A DNA stretch of 64,000 bases from Gamarada debralockiae (Eukaryota > Ascomycota > Leotiomycetes > Helotiales > Hyphodiscaceae). The position numbers were made by a program, and so were the translations under genes. Below the pieces are notes generated by a model. That model saw only the letters and a program-made list of their open reading frames with translations, did not search any database and was not told the DNA's origin. Every line of letters starts with the position of its first letter. Within the stretch, counting starts at the first letter, position 1. Below, in pieces: positions 1-17,534 of the stretch. Location of the stretch: contig NXFV01000159.1 in the NCBI GenBank assembly GCA_002803225.1, positions 1 to 64,000 on the forward strand. Direction: 5' to 3'.

Positions 1-328
1 GGGCATTTCGTAGCGACGAAGCCTTCCTTTCTTTTCAATCGCATTCTTCGGGGAGTGGAGAGTGAAATTGAATTACTGCTATCTGAAAACACTCTGAAAC
101 TAGTTCCTCGAACGTACACTGCTTCTTCGGGGCTATCGGTCGCTGAGCTCACCTCCCCCGATACCCAATGTGCCCCGAGCGCTCCTTGCTCAGGCAACTC
201 GGTGGAATGAAATATGTTTAGCTAATATGGGAGATCATACTCTGTTTGGTCCCGGTATCTTTTCTTGTCATAGCTAGCATGGTTAGTGCGCTTTCGGGGC
301 AGCAAACGAGCGAATATGCACAAAGAAT
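1..328. other. Left edge, no gene seen
   Basis: No open frame longer than background and no tRNA-like or repeat signal was seen here. The stretch lies directly left of the MITE and is probably part of the degenerate accessory segment. Confidence 0.5.
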
Positions 329-695
329 TACCGTATTAATTGGTTTATAAAACCATGTCTTGCACATCAAATGCTACCACTTTTCGATTTGGGACCAGAT
401 CTTATGATAGGGTTAGGACTTTGTAAGTTGCACTGAATCATTGGATATAAGAGCTTAAATTCCACCTTCGAATCGAGTTTTCACATGCGCATCAAAGCTC
501 TCATCAATAAAACATGCTACTTAATATTTAATCCATACTTTAAAGTTCGATTTTTAGTTGAAATTAGTAATAAAGGAGGGACACTCACTATATATTCTAC
601 CCCTTTTCTTGGGGCCTTATAAATTTTGCCTACACTAGACTTAGCAAAAACCAGCTTTTATAAACGGAGGGTCTTATAAACCAATTAATACGGTA
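329..695. mobile_element. MITE with TA target duplication
   Basis: Two 24-bp inverted repeats bound this element. The left repeat is at 331-354 (starts CCGTATTAATTGG) and the right one at 670-693 (ends CCAATTAATACGG). They match at 23 of 24 positions when one is reverse-complemented. Each is flanked outside by TA (329-330 and 694-695), which is the target-site duplication of Tc1/mariner/pogo-type transposons. The interior of about 315 bp is AT-rich and has no reading frame of useful length, so the element is non-autonomous. The pogo/Fot1-like class is inferred from the TA duplication and size, not from a transposase. No second copy of the terminal repeat was noticed in this window. Confidence 0.8.
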
Positions 696-1096
696 TTGAG
701 TGGAGCTTGTCGGTATGTGGCTGCTTTGGTTGTGGAGAATTGAATTCTGACTGTTTAGTAGAGCCTACCCATATTTCCGATCTTCTTCGCCGCTATTGTG
801 GAAGAACTATGAAATTTATGGCACAATACAAACGTGAAAGAGGGTTTTCAATTGATGTAAGGCAGGAATAAGTGACTAAGAATGTCTATTTCCTGATGAA
901 GGGAATGTCTGCTAATGATTTACAGCCTTTAGAAAGACTCATAGGAAGCCAGAATGTCTTTTCTGCTGTCATGACATAGGCCACTCTCCCACGTCTCGGT
1001 CCCATAAGACTTGCCATTCTGACTCACTGGACATTTTTACCTCTCGGCGATCAAGCATCTCTGCGAAGAATGACAACCAAGGTAACTACTTTGCAT
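696..1096. other. Spacer between MITE and relic gene
   Basis: No intact gene is seen. It may contain the unrecognisable 5' part of the decayed membrane-protein gene that becomes readable at about 1097. Confidence 0.4.
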
Positions 1097-2292
1097 TCAT
1101 CCAAAAGCGACGATGGATGGATTGACGTTCCCAAGAATGTTACCTACTCCTCCCTGTTAGGCTTTCCTGTCTCCGGAATTCCTGCGGACAAAGCTTCCTC
1201 ATTTACGATCGAATCATAGTACCCCAACATTAACTGCCACTCAATCACAGCCGTGAATGCCACAAGTGACTTGCTTAGTCCCTTGAAATCCTTACACCCT
1301 CGGAATACAATACTACTACAATATTCGGCAGTGGTTACGAGTCATTTTATTAGGAGAGCACACGAACGAGACAAATGCTAGAGTTGCGGGGAGTGATACT
1401 TCACCCGTTGAGCTGGTTCTACTGTCACGTTCCGGCGACAGTGCGACATCCCATGTCACGCATATCACAGTAGCCCAGCGCTACATGATACCCACCTTTG
1501 TTGAATCGAATGGCCAGTGCCAAGGCAAAGACCGCAGGGTAAACAGGATGAGGAATTCAACCCCATACTGCTCTAAATACCCAGTACTGTTGATGGAAGG
1601 GTACTCCGAAACATTCGATTTATTTTCAAAAGGACTTGCAAGTGCGACAGCTGTCACGGACCTCTACTCGAGTCAACAGAGCACTATCTCTTTGGAGAAG
1701 AGTACTATCCATTTGCTCACGGCCTAGAAATGGTTGATCTTCACAACGCGAGCAGTGCCAATCTCAGCAGACACTTTGAACAAATTATCAAAACGTCCTT
1801 GCTAGCCTGTCTTGCACCCGAAGCCAGCACCGGAGACCTCTTTCAGAACGTCAGTGCGTTGCTGTCCGGAGACACGGATAATCGGGTCTATGGAAATATC
1901 TTCACATTTGCAGTAAACGGAACGAATGCCACAATCTCTCATCTGGAAGAAGTCTATTACTGCAATCGTGGATGACTTGGCGCAGTCATCATTTCGAGCT
2001 TATTTCTCTTCGTAGCTGGAGTTTCAGATACAAGCAATGAAATATCACACTTTAGTCCGGATGTTTTGGATATGTCAGCACGAGAGTTGCGCACAATTCG
2101 TATACAAATGAAGCTTCTTCGAGGGGTAACTCCGCTATGGACGGGCTGGAAAGGATGAGAACAATGCATGGGTTCCGGATCAGGTTGGAATATGTCAGAG
2201 AAAGAGAACAGATAGGCCGTATTGCTGTTGCAAGCTTGATCAGGAGAGGAGAGGCTGTGAGGAGGTCAAAAGCAGGCAAGTTGTATACTTGA
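1097..2292 (+). pseudogene. Relic of a large fungal membrane protein
   Basis: Protein-like pieces follow one another in different plus-strand frames. At 1097 a piece reading like NVTYSSLLGFPVSGIP runs into an in-frame TAG at 1217-1219. From 1730 a piece rich in N-glycosylation sites (FAVNGTNATISHL) runs to a TGA near 1972. A hydrophobic stretch of about 15 residues (GAVIISSLFLFVAG) then precedes a short segment around 2061. Last, a frame from 2137 has the basic tail MDGLERMRTMHG ... AGKLYT and ends at TGA 2290-2292. The order (glycosylated ectodomain, C-terminal membrane helix, short basic cytoplasmic tail) is familiar from large uncharacterised fungal transmembrane proteins of roughly 700-1000 residues. 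No continuous frame remains. TAG and TGA stops are what C-to-T changes in CAG and CGA would produce, so RIP is possible but unproven. The upstream start was not found. Confidence 0.6.
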
Positions 2293-4304
2293 TCTTAGAG
2301 CATTGCTGCTAACGTTTAATGTTGAAGGAATTTTAATGACTAAGAGCACAAGGCGCCCTATCAAGTTCCTCAAGGCACTGAAAGAATCTCGAGGACGATG
2401 AAGTTATATTGAAATTACAAGGATTTATGCCAACTACTCGAGAGTACGGAGTTGGACCGAATCTACAAAGTACCTCGTACCTTCTTGCTCCATTGGTCCG
2501 GTCGACAACACCATCTTTCAGAAAGGGGGTAGCTGCAACCCCAATCGGCCCAAAATTGCTTCAGACGGCCAAGCCCTTGGAATCAAGCATTAAATTCATC
2601 CTTTAGGGCTCAACCTAATTCAACCTGGTTTTCCCTAACACAAGCAAGAAATCCTCAAGGCGCTTGGACACTAACGTCATCTCAATTGCTCTGAAAGATC
2701 AGATGGCTTCATTGGGCTAAAAACCCGTTGTTCCGTGGATGATCCCTTTTCAAAAATAGATAGTGTAGTTGTTGGAGGTGGCAATGTAAGCGACTCCAGG
2801 AACAACCCAGGAAAAAAGGGGGGCGAAAGAACAAAATAAGAAGCACAGACATGAAACATCTTCCCAATCTTACGCTTTTCATGCACACCCCACCATCGGC
2901 AAAGAATCTCGTTAGGGCAGCGAAACATCCACGCCATCCGGCAACGCTCATGCTCCCAAACATCCGTCTTCAATAAACGTGTTTCCCCTCACCTAAATCA
3001 AGCTTGATTATAAACACAAACAAAACCATCGCCGCAGCTAGAACACGTAAAACCACCAACCAATGCTCCAGAAACCCCAGTAAAATACCCAACGCATAAT
3101 GCATCACCAAGCATTAAATAACTTATTATGCGTCGAGCCTCCATCCCCTGTTCTACCGGAGATTTTGAAACCGGAACTTCAACACACATGATACGTCCAA
3201 AATAATTTGGTCTTCCCACATACCGCAGAGTGCTTCACGAGGCTCTTCCCCCTCCTATTTCCTGGCCTCTCATCACCCGACACGTCACTGCTTCGAGTGC
3301 AAGTAACTGCACTAGTGTCTTGACATCGAGCTCAGCATGCGAGTCAGTTCTCGCAAGGTAACCCTCTTCTGGACAACAGATGTCTTGTGAAAAGTTCTCC
3401 GAGTATGAAGTAAATGCTCGAAGCTTGACTTCTGCGGCAGGCAGATGATGGGGAATTACTATGTATCATACTAGAAACTAAATACTAACTGTCTATGGGT
3501 TCTCCAAGGTCCTCTTTTTGCAGCCACATGTTCTCAAAAAGCCCGCCCGTCCTCTCAAAACCGAATCATCTCTCGTAAGGACCATAGAAAAACCATCCCA
3601 AGTGAACAAACGAAAATTGAGTAATTGACAAAGTGTGTACGCGAAAGTAAAGGAGGAAATTGACGACGATGTGGTGCAGACGCATCACAAGGCTGGGTAT
3701 ATCTTCGAAAGCAAAACTGGAATCAAAAGTCATCTCCACCTCCCCAAACCCGTTCGCCACCCCATCGTAACGTGGTGGGTATAAGCCGCTGCGTTATAAT
3801 ATAAACCGACCATGAATGTTATATACCTTCCTAAGTCCAATCTACCCCTTCCCCAATTGCGCCTTCAGATGCTTGTCCTTCTTTTCCTAAGCCTGCCCGA
3901 TTGCCAACCCTTGCCGTTCCTCGGCTTGCCCTCCTTTCCAACCAGCGGAGAAAAATTCGTAATTCCCTGACAGTTGCGGAGATGTGTGCGTAAGAAAATA
4001 ATGATGTTCATGAAAGTGGGCGCGTCCCGGTCGTGTAATGATCGCGTACAGAAATGCACTTTTCGTACAAAGGAAATGAGAACTGGATAACCGAGCTGGT
4101 CTCAACCGTCCAGATGAAATGGACGATCGAGTCTCGTCCGATTGTCGTGTGAGGTGAGAAATTTAAAAGCTGTAGATGGCGGCTTTGAAGAAGAATGTTT
4201 GTGTCAGACATTCAAACACATCTGACGTGTCCAAGTGCTGCTTTGAGCTAATATTCTGTGTCCCCAAGATCAGAAGCGGGTGCTCCTGCTGGAGACGCTG
4301 AATG
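2293..4304. other. Two-kilobase stretch without a supported gene
   Basis: Only short overlapping frames (under 100 codons) occur on both strands, with no recognisable motif. The right part is the 3' flank of the Myb-type gene that ends at 4305. Confidence 0.5.
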
Positions 4305-5275
4305 CTATAACTCGCTGGCTTTCTCCTTGCACGCTTGAGATGTGAAGCCGGTGCCAACTTTTTGTGCGATTATGCGCCATTTCTCCTGCTCGTAGTCATG
4401 GAGTGCCGTGCGAAGCTTTTGAATCTGTGAGACAAGTTAGCTCTCTGCCTGAATGCCTGTGTAAATAGAAAACTCACTGTCTCGTCTGTCCACTGTGTGG
4501 TCTTTGCCTTCAACTTCGTGCAGTAACGGACCTGTAAAGTCCCAGATGACCGCCCAGGAAAAAACTCCGCGATCTGTTTCCAGGTCAAGGATTTGTTCTC
4601 CTTCAAGTCCACCAGCAATTGATCGTCCTCCGGTGTAAATTTCAACTTTGGCCCTCGAGGTCGAGGCGCCGGTTGGGGCATCCCCTCCATTCCCACCACA
4701 CTTGGAGCGCCTCCACCTCCAGACATCATGCTTGAATCCGGGTCCCCAATGCGAGGCATTTTCGAACGATGACCAGTATTTGGTAGTGGATGACTGTGGT
4801 AAGTCTGCACCGGTTGGCCGCCATACCCCACCATCGCCTGCTCCGGCATCTGTGAAGGCATGCCCTGCATTCCACCAGCTTGCATTGACCCCTCTGGCAA
4901 ATGTCCCATCTCCAACTCTAAATCATCTCGCTGCCTCTTCGTTCCAGTCGGCTGCTGCATCTGCTGTGCGCCGTAGGGAATCATGCGCTGCCCACCACCG
5001 AATTGAGGAGATTGGTGGTGGGCCATGCCGTGCGGATCCAGTAGGACTTGGTGTTGCTGAACTTGTTGGTGCTGTGGATGTCGTTGATGGGGGTGGTGAG
5101 GTTGATGATGCGCCCCGAGCTGGCCGAGCGTATTGAGGCCTTGCGCGCCGCCGTGTTGAATATCTTGTACATGAGTCCCGTAGACGCGCTCTTCGGGATG
5201 ACCTTCGGGGTGGGCATAATCGATATAAGGATCGTGGGCCTCCTGTTGTTCGTGGCCCTGTTGAAAGCCAGACAT
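4305..5275 (-). CDS. Myb/SANT-domain DNA-binding protein
   Basis: The coding sequence is complement(join(4305..4424,4478..5275)), giving 305 residues. The 53-nt intron 4425-4477 starts GTGAGT and ends CACAG; splicing it restores a second Myb-type helix set ending QACKEKASEL. The N-terminal 200 residues are low-complexity (runs of His/Gln around HHPHQRHPQHQQ, then Gly/Met-rich). They contain a basic patch and lack any membrane segment. Repeat 1 is at about residues 208-258 (FTPEDDQLLVDLKE ... LTWKQIAEFFPGR), with the tryptophans and the GR-S spacing of a SANT/Myb repeat. Repeat 2 is at about 259-305 (TTQWTDE ... KWRIIAQKVGTGF). The protein is therefore probably a nuclear transcription or chromatin factor. 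The start was set at the ATG before SGFQQ; an upstream continuation of 23 codons has no convincing start. The target genes cannot be told from the sequence. Confidence 0.8.
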
Positions 5276-6514
5276 GCATGGATTCCGCCACAGCGAACTG
5301 CTCTCGCAGGTCGCCGGGGGCAAAGTTACTACGTGCTGGATCACTGCTGGGTCGCGTTATGTTTCCAGAAGGCTCGCGGATTTTGTGTCGCCGGTTGTTT
5401 TTAGCAATGCGACTGTGCGTGTTTCGAAATCTGGGTATATAATGCTCCAATATAGCTTGGTCATTCAAAAGCCGAAAGCCGTACAGCAAAGCATTTGTTG
5501 ACATGCGGTATGCGATGAGATTCGAAACAAAAGGTTCAACCTTCTTCCGTGAGGGGCGCTGTCCCGCGACGTAACGCGGTAATGGTATAGTGAATGGGAA
5601 AAGATGTAGAGTCGTAGGGAAGGGGGGCATGCCTTTGCATTATATCTATCGTCTGATCTCCGCGTTAAGCAAGCAATGCCAGGCATTGACAGCGATGTCG
5701 TAGGCCACAAATTAAAGGCGCAGACGCGAATTGACTATCACTCAAAGCGCTCCAGCGATTCGCCATGCACGAGACGATATCTGTATTGAGCAGCAAGGCA
5801 AATGATGCGATGGGTAACTGCTTTCGCAAATTCGGATTATGCCCTAGGTCAGGCTCGTCCTATTTGGGAAAACCTGGCAAAGTAGATCCCAGCCGGAGGC
5901 TTGCGAGAGAGAGCATGGACATCAAAAGCAGCCTTAACAAGCAGGGAGTACGAGGGCCGTCAGATTTGTCAAGTGGGAGAAATCCCAGAGTGGACAAGGC
6001 AGATTTCCTGGATAGGGTTCTTTCGTCGCTTCTCCACAGGGCATGAGCTCTAGAAACTGCATGGAAGCTTTTGAGACTCGTGGCGGCAGTGAAACCATCT
6101 GGCACTTGCAGGCATTGTTCGGCTAAGGGGAAGAGGATCAGGGGGTGTGCGCGGCGTTGGTAGGGGTTGGATGAACTTCTCCAGCATGGAAATTCGGAAG
6201 CGAGTCAATGCGCCAGGATTAGGGGGACCACTTTGCCACAGTTTATTAAAAATAGGATGGGCGAAAGGGGAGAAATCGATAGGATACGAAAGAAATCGCA
6301 ACGGAGATGACGAAAAATAATGCAGCGATCCCAAAGAAGAACGATTAGAGAAATGAGATAAATGGGAATAAAACATCTTTGCTTTGCCATGACTGAGTAA
6401 GGCGCCCCAATTACTTTTGGGGAATTCCTTGAAGCCAATCGAAATGACAATGATATGCCGCCGCTCTGGGAGGCCCTGCACAGCTGCAAAAGAAGGCTGA
6501 AGAATGGCATCACT
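5276..6514. other. Upstream region of Myb gene, no supported gene
   Basis: This is the 5' flank of the Myb-type gene. An ATG-started 93-codon frame at 5765-6046 (+) and overlapping minus frames exist, but none shows a known motif, a signal peptide or convincing exon structure. Confidence 0.45.
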
Positions 6515-6838
6515 CTATTCCTTAGATTGCTGATCATCGTCAGCATCATCTGCAGATATTGTGGCCATCTCCATCTCATCCATGTCCGGGTTCACATTAA
6601 TATTGAGTGATATTGCCTTTTCATGCTCATACAGTGCTGAATAACCCGAATTGCTGATTTTATTTGAGCGTCCGATCATATTGAGAGGGTCCTACGTACC
6701 ATCTCTTAAGGCATTGACGGAGATCTCAAGGGTTGAACCACCCCATCCAAATGGCCACCAGGCGGTAACAAGTAAGCCAAACCAGGGGATTTATCCGACA
6801 AGGCACGAGGCGACAGCTGCGATACCTCCTTTTACCAT
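6515..6838 (-). pseudogene. Possible small spliced membrane protein with in-frame stop
   Basis: Two minus-strand segments look like exons of one small gene: 6700-6838 and 6515-6636. The intron 6637-6699 (63 nt) begins GTACGT and ends TTCAG. The first exon starts ATG GTA AAA GGA GGT and reads MVKGGIAAVASCLVG. It then meets TAA at 6791-6793 and continues in the same frame with a hydrophobic, Trp-rich stretch (WFGLLVTAWWPFGWGG). The second exon gives an acidic tail ending ADDADDDQQSKE. Without the stop it would be an 86-residue protein with one or two membrane segments. I do not recognise the family. It could be a gene inactivated by one nonsense change, a gene with a different 5' structure, or chance. 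Confidence 0.35.
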
Positions 6839-7522
6839 GATAGGGGGTGATTTGTAGGGTTCGTGTCGAATTATTTTATGACGGTTGAAGGTAATTGAGT
6901 GATGAGAGGAAAGGAAACACGAAGAAGCCATGTGTTTGGTTTTCACCGATTTGTCTGAGCTCAAATGACCACGGCGCTGCACACCCACCAGCCTAACTGC
7001 ACCACGCCAGAAGGGTAAGTAAGGTACTTTCCGTACCTGAACTACATAGCCAAGCGAACGGCTGCATAAAGGTACGGGAGACACTTTCACGCAGGTACGG
7101 TATACAGACAAATTAATACGCAGGCACGACCTTGAGCCGAGTGGAGGGCCGAGGGGCATGAGAGACAGTTGCACTTTGATCCTCCGGCTCTCGACAATTC
7201 CATGATTCATCCCAAAGTCCGGTGAGGTCTGACCGACCAAAAAATTAAGAATACTAGAAATGTCGATCATGCAGCCACAGGAACGTCATTGAGTTCATTA
7301 CCATGTGATGTCTACGAACGCTTGAATTTTTATGCTTATACAGAGCTACAACTTTGTTACATTAGGTACGCCCCAGCCTCCGAACATCAAACGTCTCTTA
7401 CCAAGATCCGGCACCCCCATGATCGGCAACGCAGAAAATTAATTCCCTCCAATTTCCAGGTTCACTATCATGCGATCGTCAAAAGATCACACCGCCACTA
7501 TTCTGATGCCATGCGCAGAGCC
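6839..7522. other. 3' flank of PRP8 and spacer with GTACGG repeats
   Basis: No gene is supported. A cluster of GGTAC/GTACGG motifs at about 7021-7102 includes a short palindrome (GGTAC, 5-nt loop, GTACC). Short frames on either strand show no protein motif. Confidence 0.4.
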
Positions 7523-14842
<7,320 letters not shown>

Positions 14843-15118
14843 TTTCCCGTTGTCTCTCAATCCACCAGCTCCAAATGGGGATTTCGATATCAGGGTGATG
14901 GATGTCGATCCAAGTAAATGACCTTCAAAAGGAAGTTCGAAAGTTTACTTTCGCAAAGTCGCGTTTCTCCAAAAGTGGTTAGTTCAAGATCTTTTTTCAG
15001 TGGCACGTGATCGCTTATTTTTCGAGATGGATCGCACACATGAGGAAGAAACTCAAAAATCGGTTCTCAAAACTTCAACGACAACGACCTCAACATCAAC
15101 CACCCCACAGCCGCCAAG
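14843..15118. promoter_or_regulatory. Bidirectional PRP8/RPL34 promoter
   Basis: This 276-bp gap separates the divergent start codons of PRP8 (minus) and RPL34 (plus), so both core promoters must lie here or in the 5' exons. A perfect E-box, CACGTG, sits at 15004-15009 in the context GGCACGTGATC, about 110 bp before the RPL34 start. That is the recognition core of bHLH factors such as Cbf1. Its use here is inferred only. Confidence 0.55.
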
Positions 15119-15789
15119 ATGTCGTCCAACAGAGTTGTCTACAGACGTCGCAACCCGGTTCGTGTTCTCAGGGCCCCTTTTTCCAATTCCCAGCTGTTTC
15201 GGCGGGTCGCTAGGTGTAGATGCGAGTGGTTCAAAGAAGTCAATACTGACTCTGAGATTCTAAATAGTACAACACCAGATCGAACAAGGTTCGCACGATC
15301 AAGACTCCAGGTGGTTCACTTCGTTTGCTTCACATCAAGAAAGCCGGTACCAGTCCAAAGTGCGGCGATTGTGGCGTAAAATTACCGGGAGTAAGTCGTT
15401 GAGATTTTCAGTTTTACGACGGAAGGATTGGGAATTCTGCGGGACAGCCGGCGATCAGCATACCATCCGATCAAATGCGCAGAGTGCGAGGAAGATAAAG
15501 CAGTCGCCTGGGAAAGATTTCTGAGTCCATTGTGAAGGAAGCTTTTTAGATTGAAGACTTTAATTATACAGTCAGAGAGCATATGCTAACATGGAACTTC
15601 CTACAGATCCCTGCTCTCCGACCCCGCGAATACTCCCAAATCTCCCGCCCTAAGAAGACCGTCCAACGCGCATACGGAGGATCAAGATGTGCCAACTGTG
15701 TTCGGGACCGTATCGTTCGTGCATTCTTGATTGAGGAGCAGAAGATCGTCAAGAAGGTTCTCAAGGAGTCTCAGCAAAAGAAGCGCTAG
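15119..15789 (+). CDS. RPL34: 60S ribosomal protein L34 (eL34)
   Basis: The coding sequence is join(15119..15157,15268..15390,15607..15789), 114 residues, close to the family length of about 115-120. It is a structural protein of the cytosolic large ribosomal subunit. Exon 1 gives [13 protein letters not shown], and exon 2 begins [16 protein letters not shown], the diagnostic eL34 text. Two CxxC pairs (Cys45/Cys48 in PKCGDCG and Cys82/Cys85 in RCANCV) form the usual zinc-binding set. The C-terminus is basic (SQQKKR). Intron 1 (110 nt) has the unusual donor GTTCGT; intron 2 (216 nt) has a standard GTAAGT donor. A long early intron is typical of fungal ribosomal protein genes. Confidence 0.95.
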
Positions 15790-16392
15790 GGTGTGATATC
15801 GACTTGGTTGCTTTGGGTGTTCATCTGGGAATGGTAGCATGAAGCAGCGGGAATTAGCTGTATGTATCAGGGCTTCTCTCCGCGGACTTACGAGTTTCGA
15901 TTGTCTCTGAATTGACACCTTTGCATGGGATTTTGTCCATGGAATTTGTCATGTGATGATTGTTGGACTACATACGCCATCTTTTGTGATAACTTCTCAT
16001 CCTTGGGCCCTTATGACTGAAACCAAAGCCCTCCATGTATTCGAATCTTCAAGCAATGGCCAATCCAAGTGGTGATTGTTGACATTTGGCTTGATCTTCC
16101 ATGAGTCTCAGTCTTGAGAAAGTCCGAGTTGGGAATTATGGCGTTAAGTATTTGCTGCAATAGGGGCGAGGAAGAATCTCGTAGCGACATTGGACAAGAT
16201 TCGGAAAGAGTATGCTCTCCATCGTAAACGCAAAATGTCCAAGTGCCTCCCAAGATGCGAATATCAGCAGTGTTCCTCCCAAAATCCTCTCAATATCTCC
16301 ATCCTACCCCAATTCTTTCTGTCCCCGGCCCTACCCAAACTGTTAGCCATACTGCCATCAAACCCTAATCTGTTCCTCGCAAATCTCTTCTA
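15790..16392. other. RPL34 3' flank
   Basis: No gene is supported. The region between about 16291 and 16392 could hold a second exon of the small minus-strand gene that follows. Confidence 0.4.
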
Positions 16393-16668
16393 TCACTCAC
16401 CGTATCTCGCCCCTGGCTCACCGCATCTCCTTCCCACATAAAGCCCATTGTTCCTACACTCCCAACTACAGTAATCGTCCACATATCTCCTGTGAATATT
16501 CCGTCGATTCGGCATACATTGCGGCGGAATTTCGAACGGCAGAGCATATCTGGCTGGCTCGCCTGGATCGTTGATGCGTTGGAGTTGTTCGAGTATCAGG
16601 TAACAGCTTGGTCCGGCCATGAGAGTGCGATGCCCGCAGAGGAGTTCGATGCTGTAGTATTGACACAT
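16393..16668 (-). CDS. Small Cys-containing hypothetical protein
   Basis: An uninterrupted frame of 91 residues starts MCQYYSIELLCGHRT and ends GARYGE. It has five cysteines, early CGH and late WECRN text, and no signal peptide. The opening (MCQYY followed by a Cys-Gly-His) recalls a group of small uncharacterised fungal proteins that begin in the same way, so the ATG at 16668 is a good start. An in-frame continuation of 56 codons upstream looks like non-coding sequence. The last codons contain a perfect GTGAGT donor; a 61-nt intron to an acceptor near 16341 would replace the terminal GE with a longer tail ending near 16291. Both structures are possible. Function is unknown. Confidence 0.5.
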   Translation of the reverse strand: MCQYYSIELLCGHRTLMAGPSCYLILEQLQRINDPGEPARYALPFEIPPQCMPNRRNIHRRYVDDYCSWECRNNGLYVGRRCGEPGARYGE

Positions 16669-17534
16669 TGTGATTCTTGGAGCGGGCAGGACTTGCTGGG
16701 AATGGTGACAAAGAGATAGATAGTGGGGTTGTAGGGTTGTGGTTGAGTTCTGGTGCTCAAACCAACTGCTTAAGGGAAGATGGTCTTGCTTGGAGGGTTT
16801 GAGGAAGAGGATTAGGAGATTTATGAGCGCAACCAAAAGAGCTCACGAGATGAGATGACCTTATGAGACGTGGCCTACGTTCTAGAATATCTAAAATGAG
16901 TATGGCGGCGCTTTCCTAAGCGGAGGTCATCTTCTTCCATCTATTCTGCCAAACGCGTCGAAGTCTCTCCTCATGAGGTCTCTCTGCCAGGTTTCAAAGT
17001 GAGAGGAAGACATTCATACGCCCGGGAGCAGGAAACTGTTCCGCTGGACTCTCTGATTGTAAAATGACTAATTGTGCTTCGTTGGATGGTAGATGTAAAA
17101 CTTCAAGGAGGGCGCTCCAAATGTCAAGCCTGCACAAACTCTTGAGCTCGGCGCAAAGACAGCAGAACAGAAAAAGTTCCTTTTCGGCTACATCACTCAA
17201 GTATTTAGTTTCAAAAAGAGGCAGACAAGCTGGAATAAGAGTTTGCTGATAGCAGAGAGAGGTTTGTTGCGCAAACGAGGGGTATTGTGTGATCTTCGGA
17301 GGTGGCGTTTGAACGAAATCACAGGCGTTTGGAGTGTGGAGAAACCCGAAGACTCGATGCAAACTCAATGCCACGCTTGCAAGCGGCTTGTATAGAATTA
17401 TTGTAGGACTATTCAAGGACGCAAGTTGAATGCGTTGGGGTATTTCTAAACGTAAGAAAAGCCTGACCCAACCTTAATGACCCACGCATTCTACCCAATG
17501 AACCAACCTAGTGATAATGCATGCCCTAAGAATC
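16669..17534. other. Spacer upstream of small gene, 3' flank of PHO8
   Basis: No supported gene. Several overlapping short frames on both strands have no motif. Confidence 0.45.

Noticed and set aside
4648..5136. 162-codon plus-strand frame opposite the Myb-type gene
   Set aside because: It is antisense to clear coding sequence of the Myb-type protein and has no motif; a shadow of biased codon use.
4923..5630. 235-codon minus frame overlapping the Myb-type gene
   Set aside because: It overlaps the 5' part of the Myb gene in another frame and is Arg/Ser/Pro-rich shadow text; splicing and domain evidence favour the other frame.
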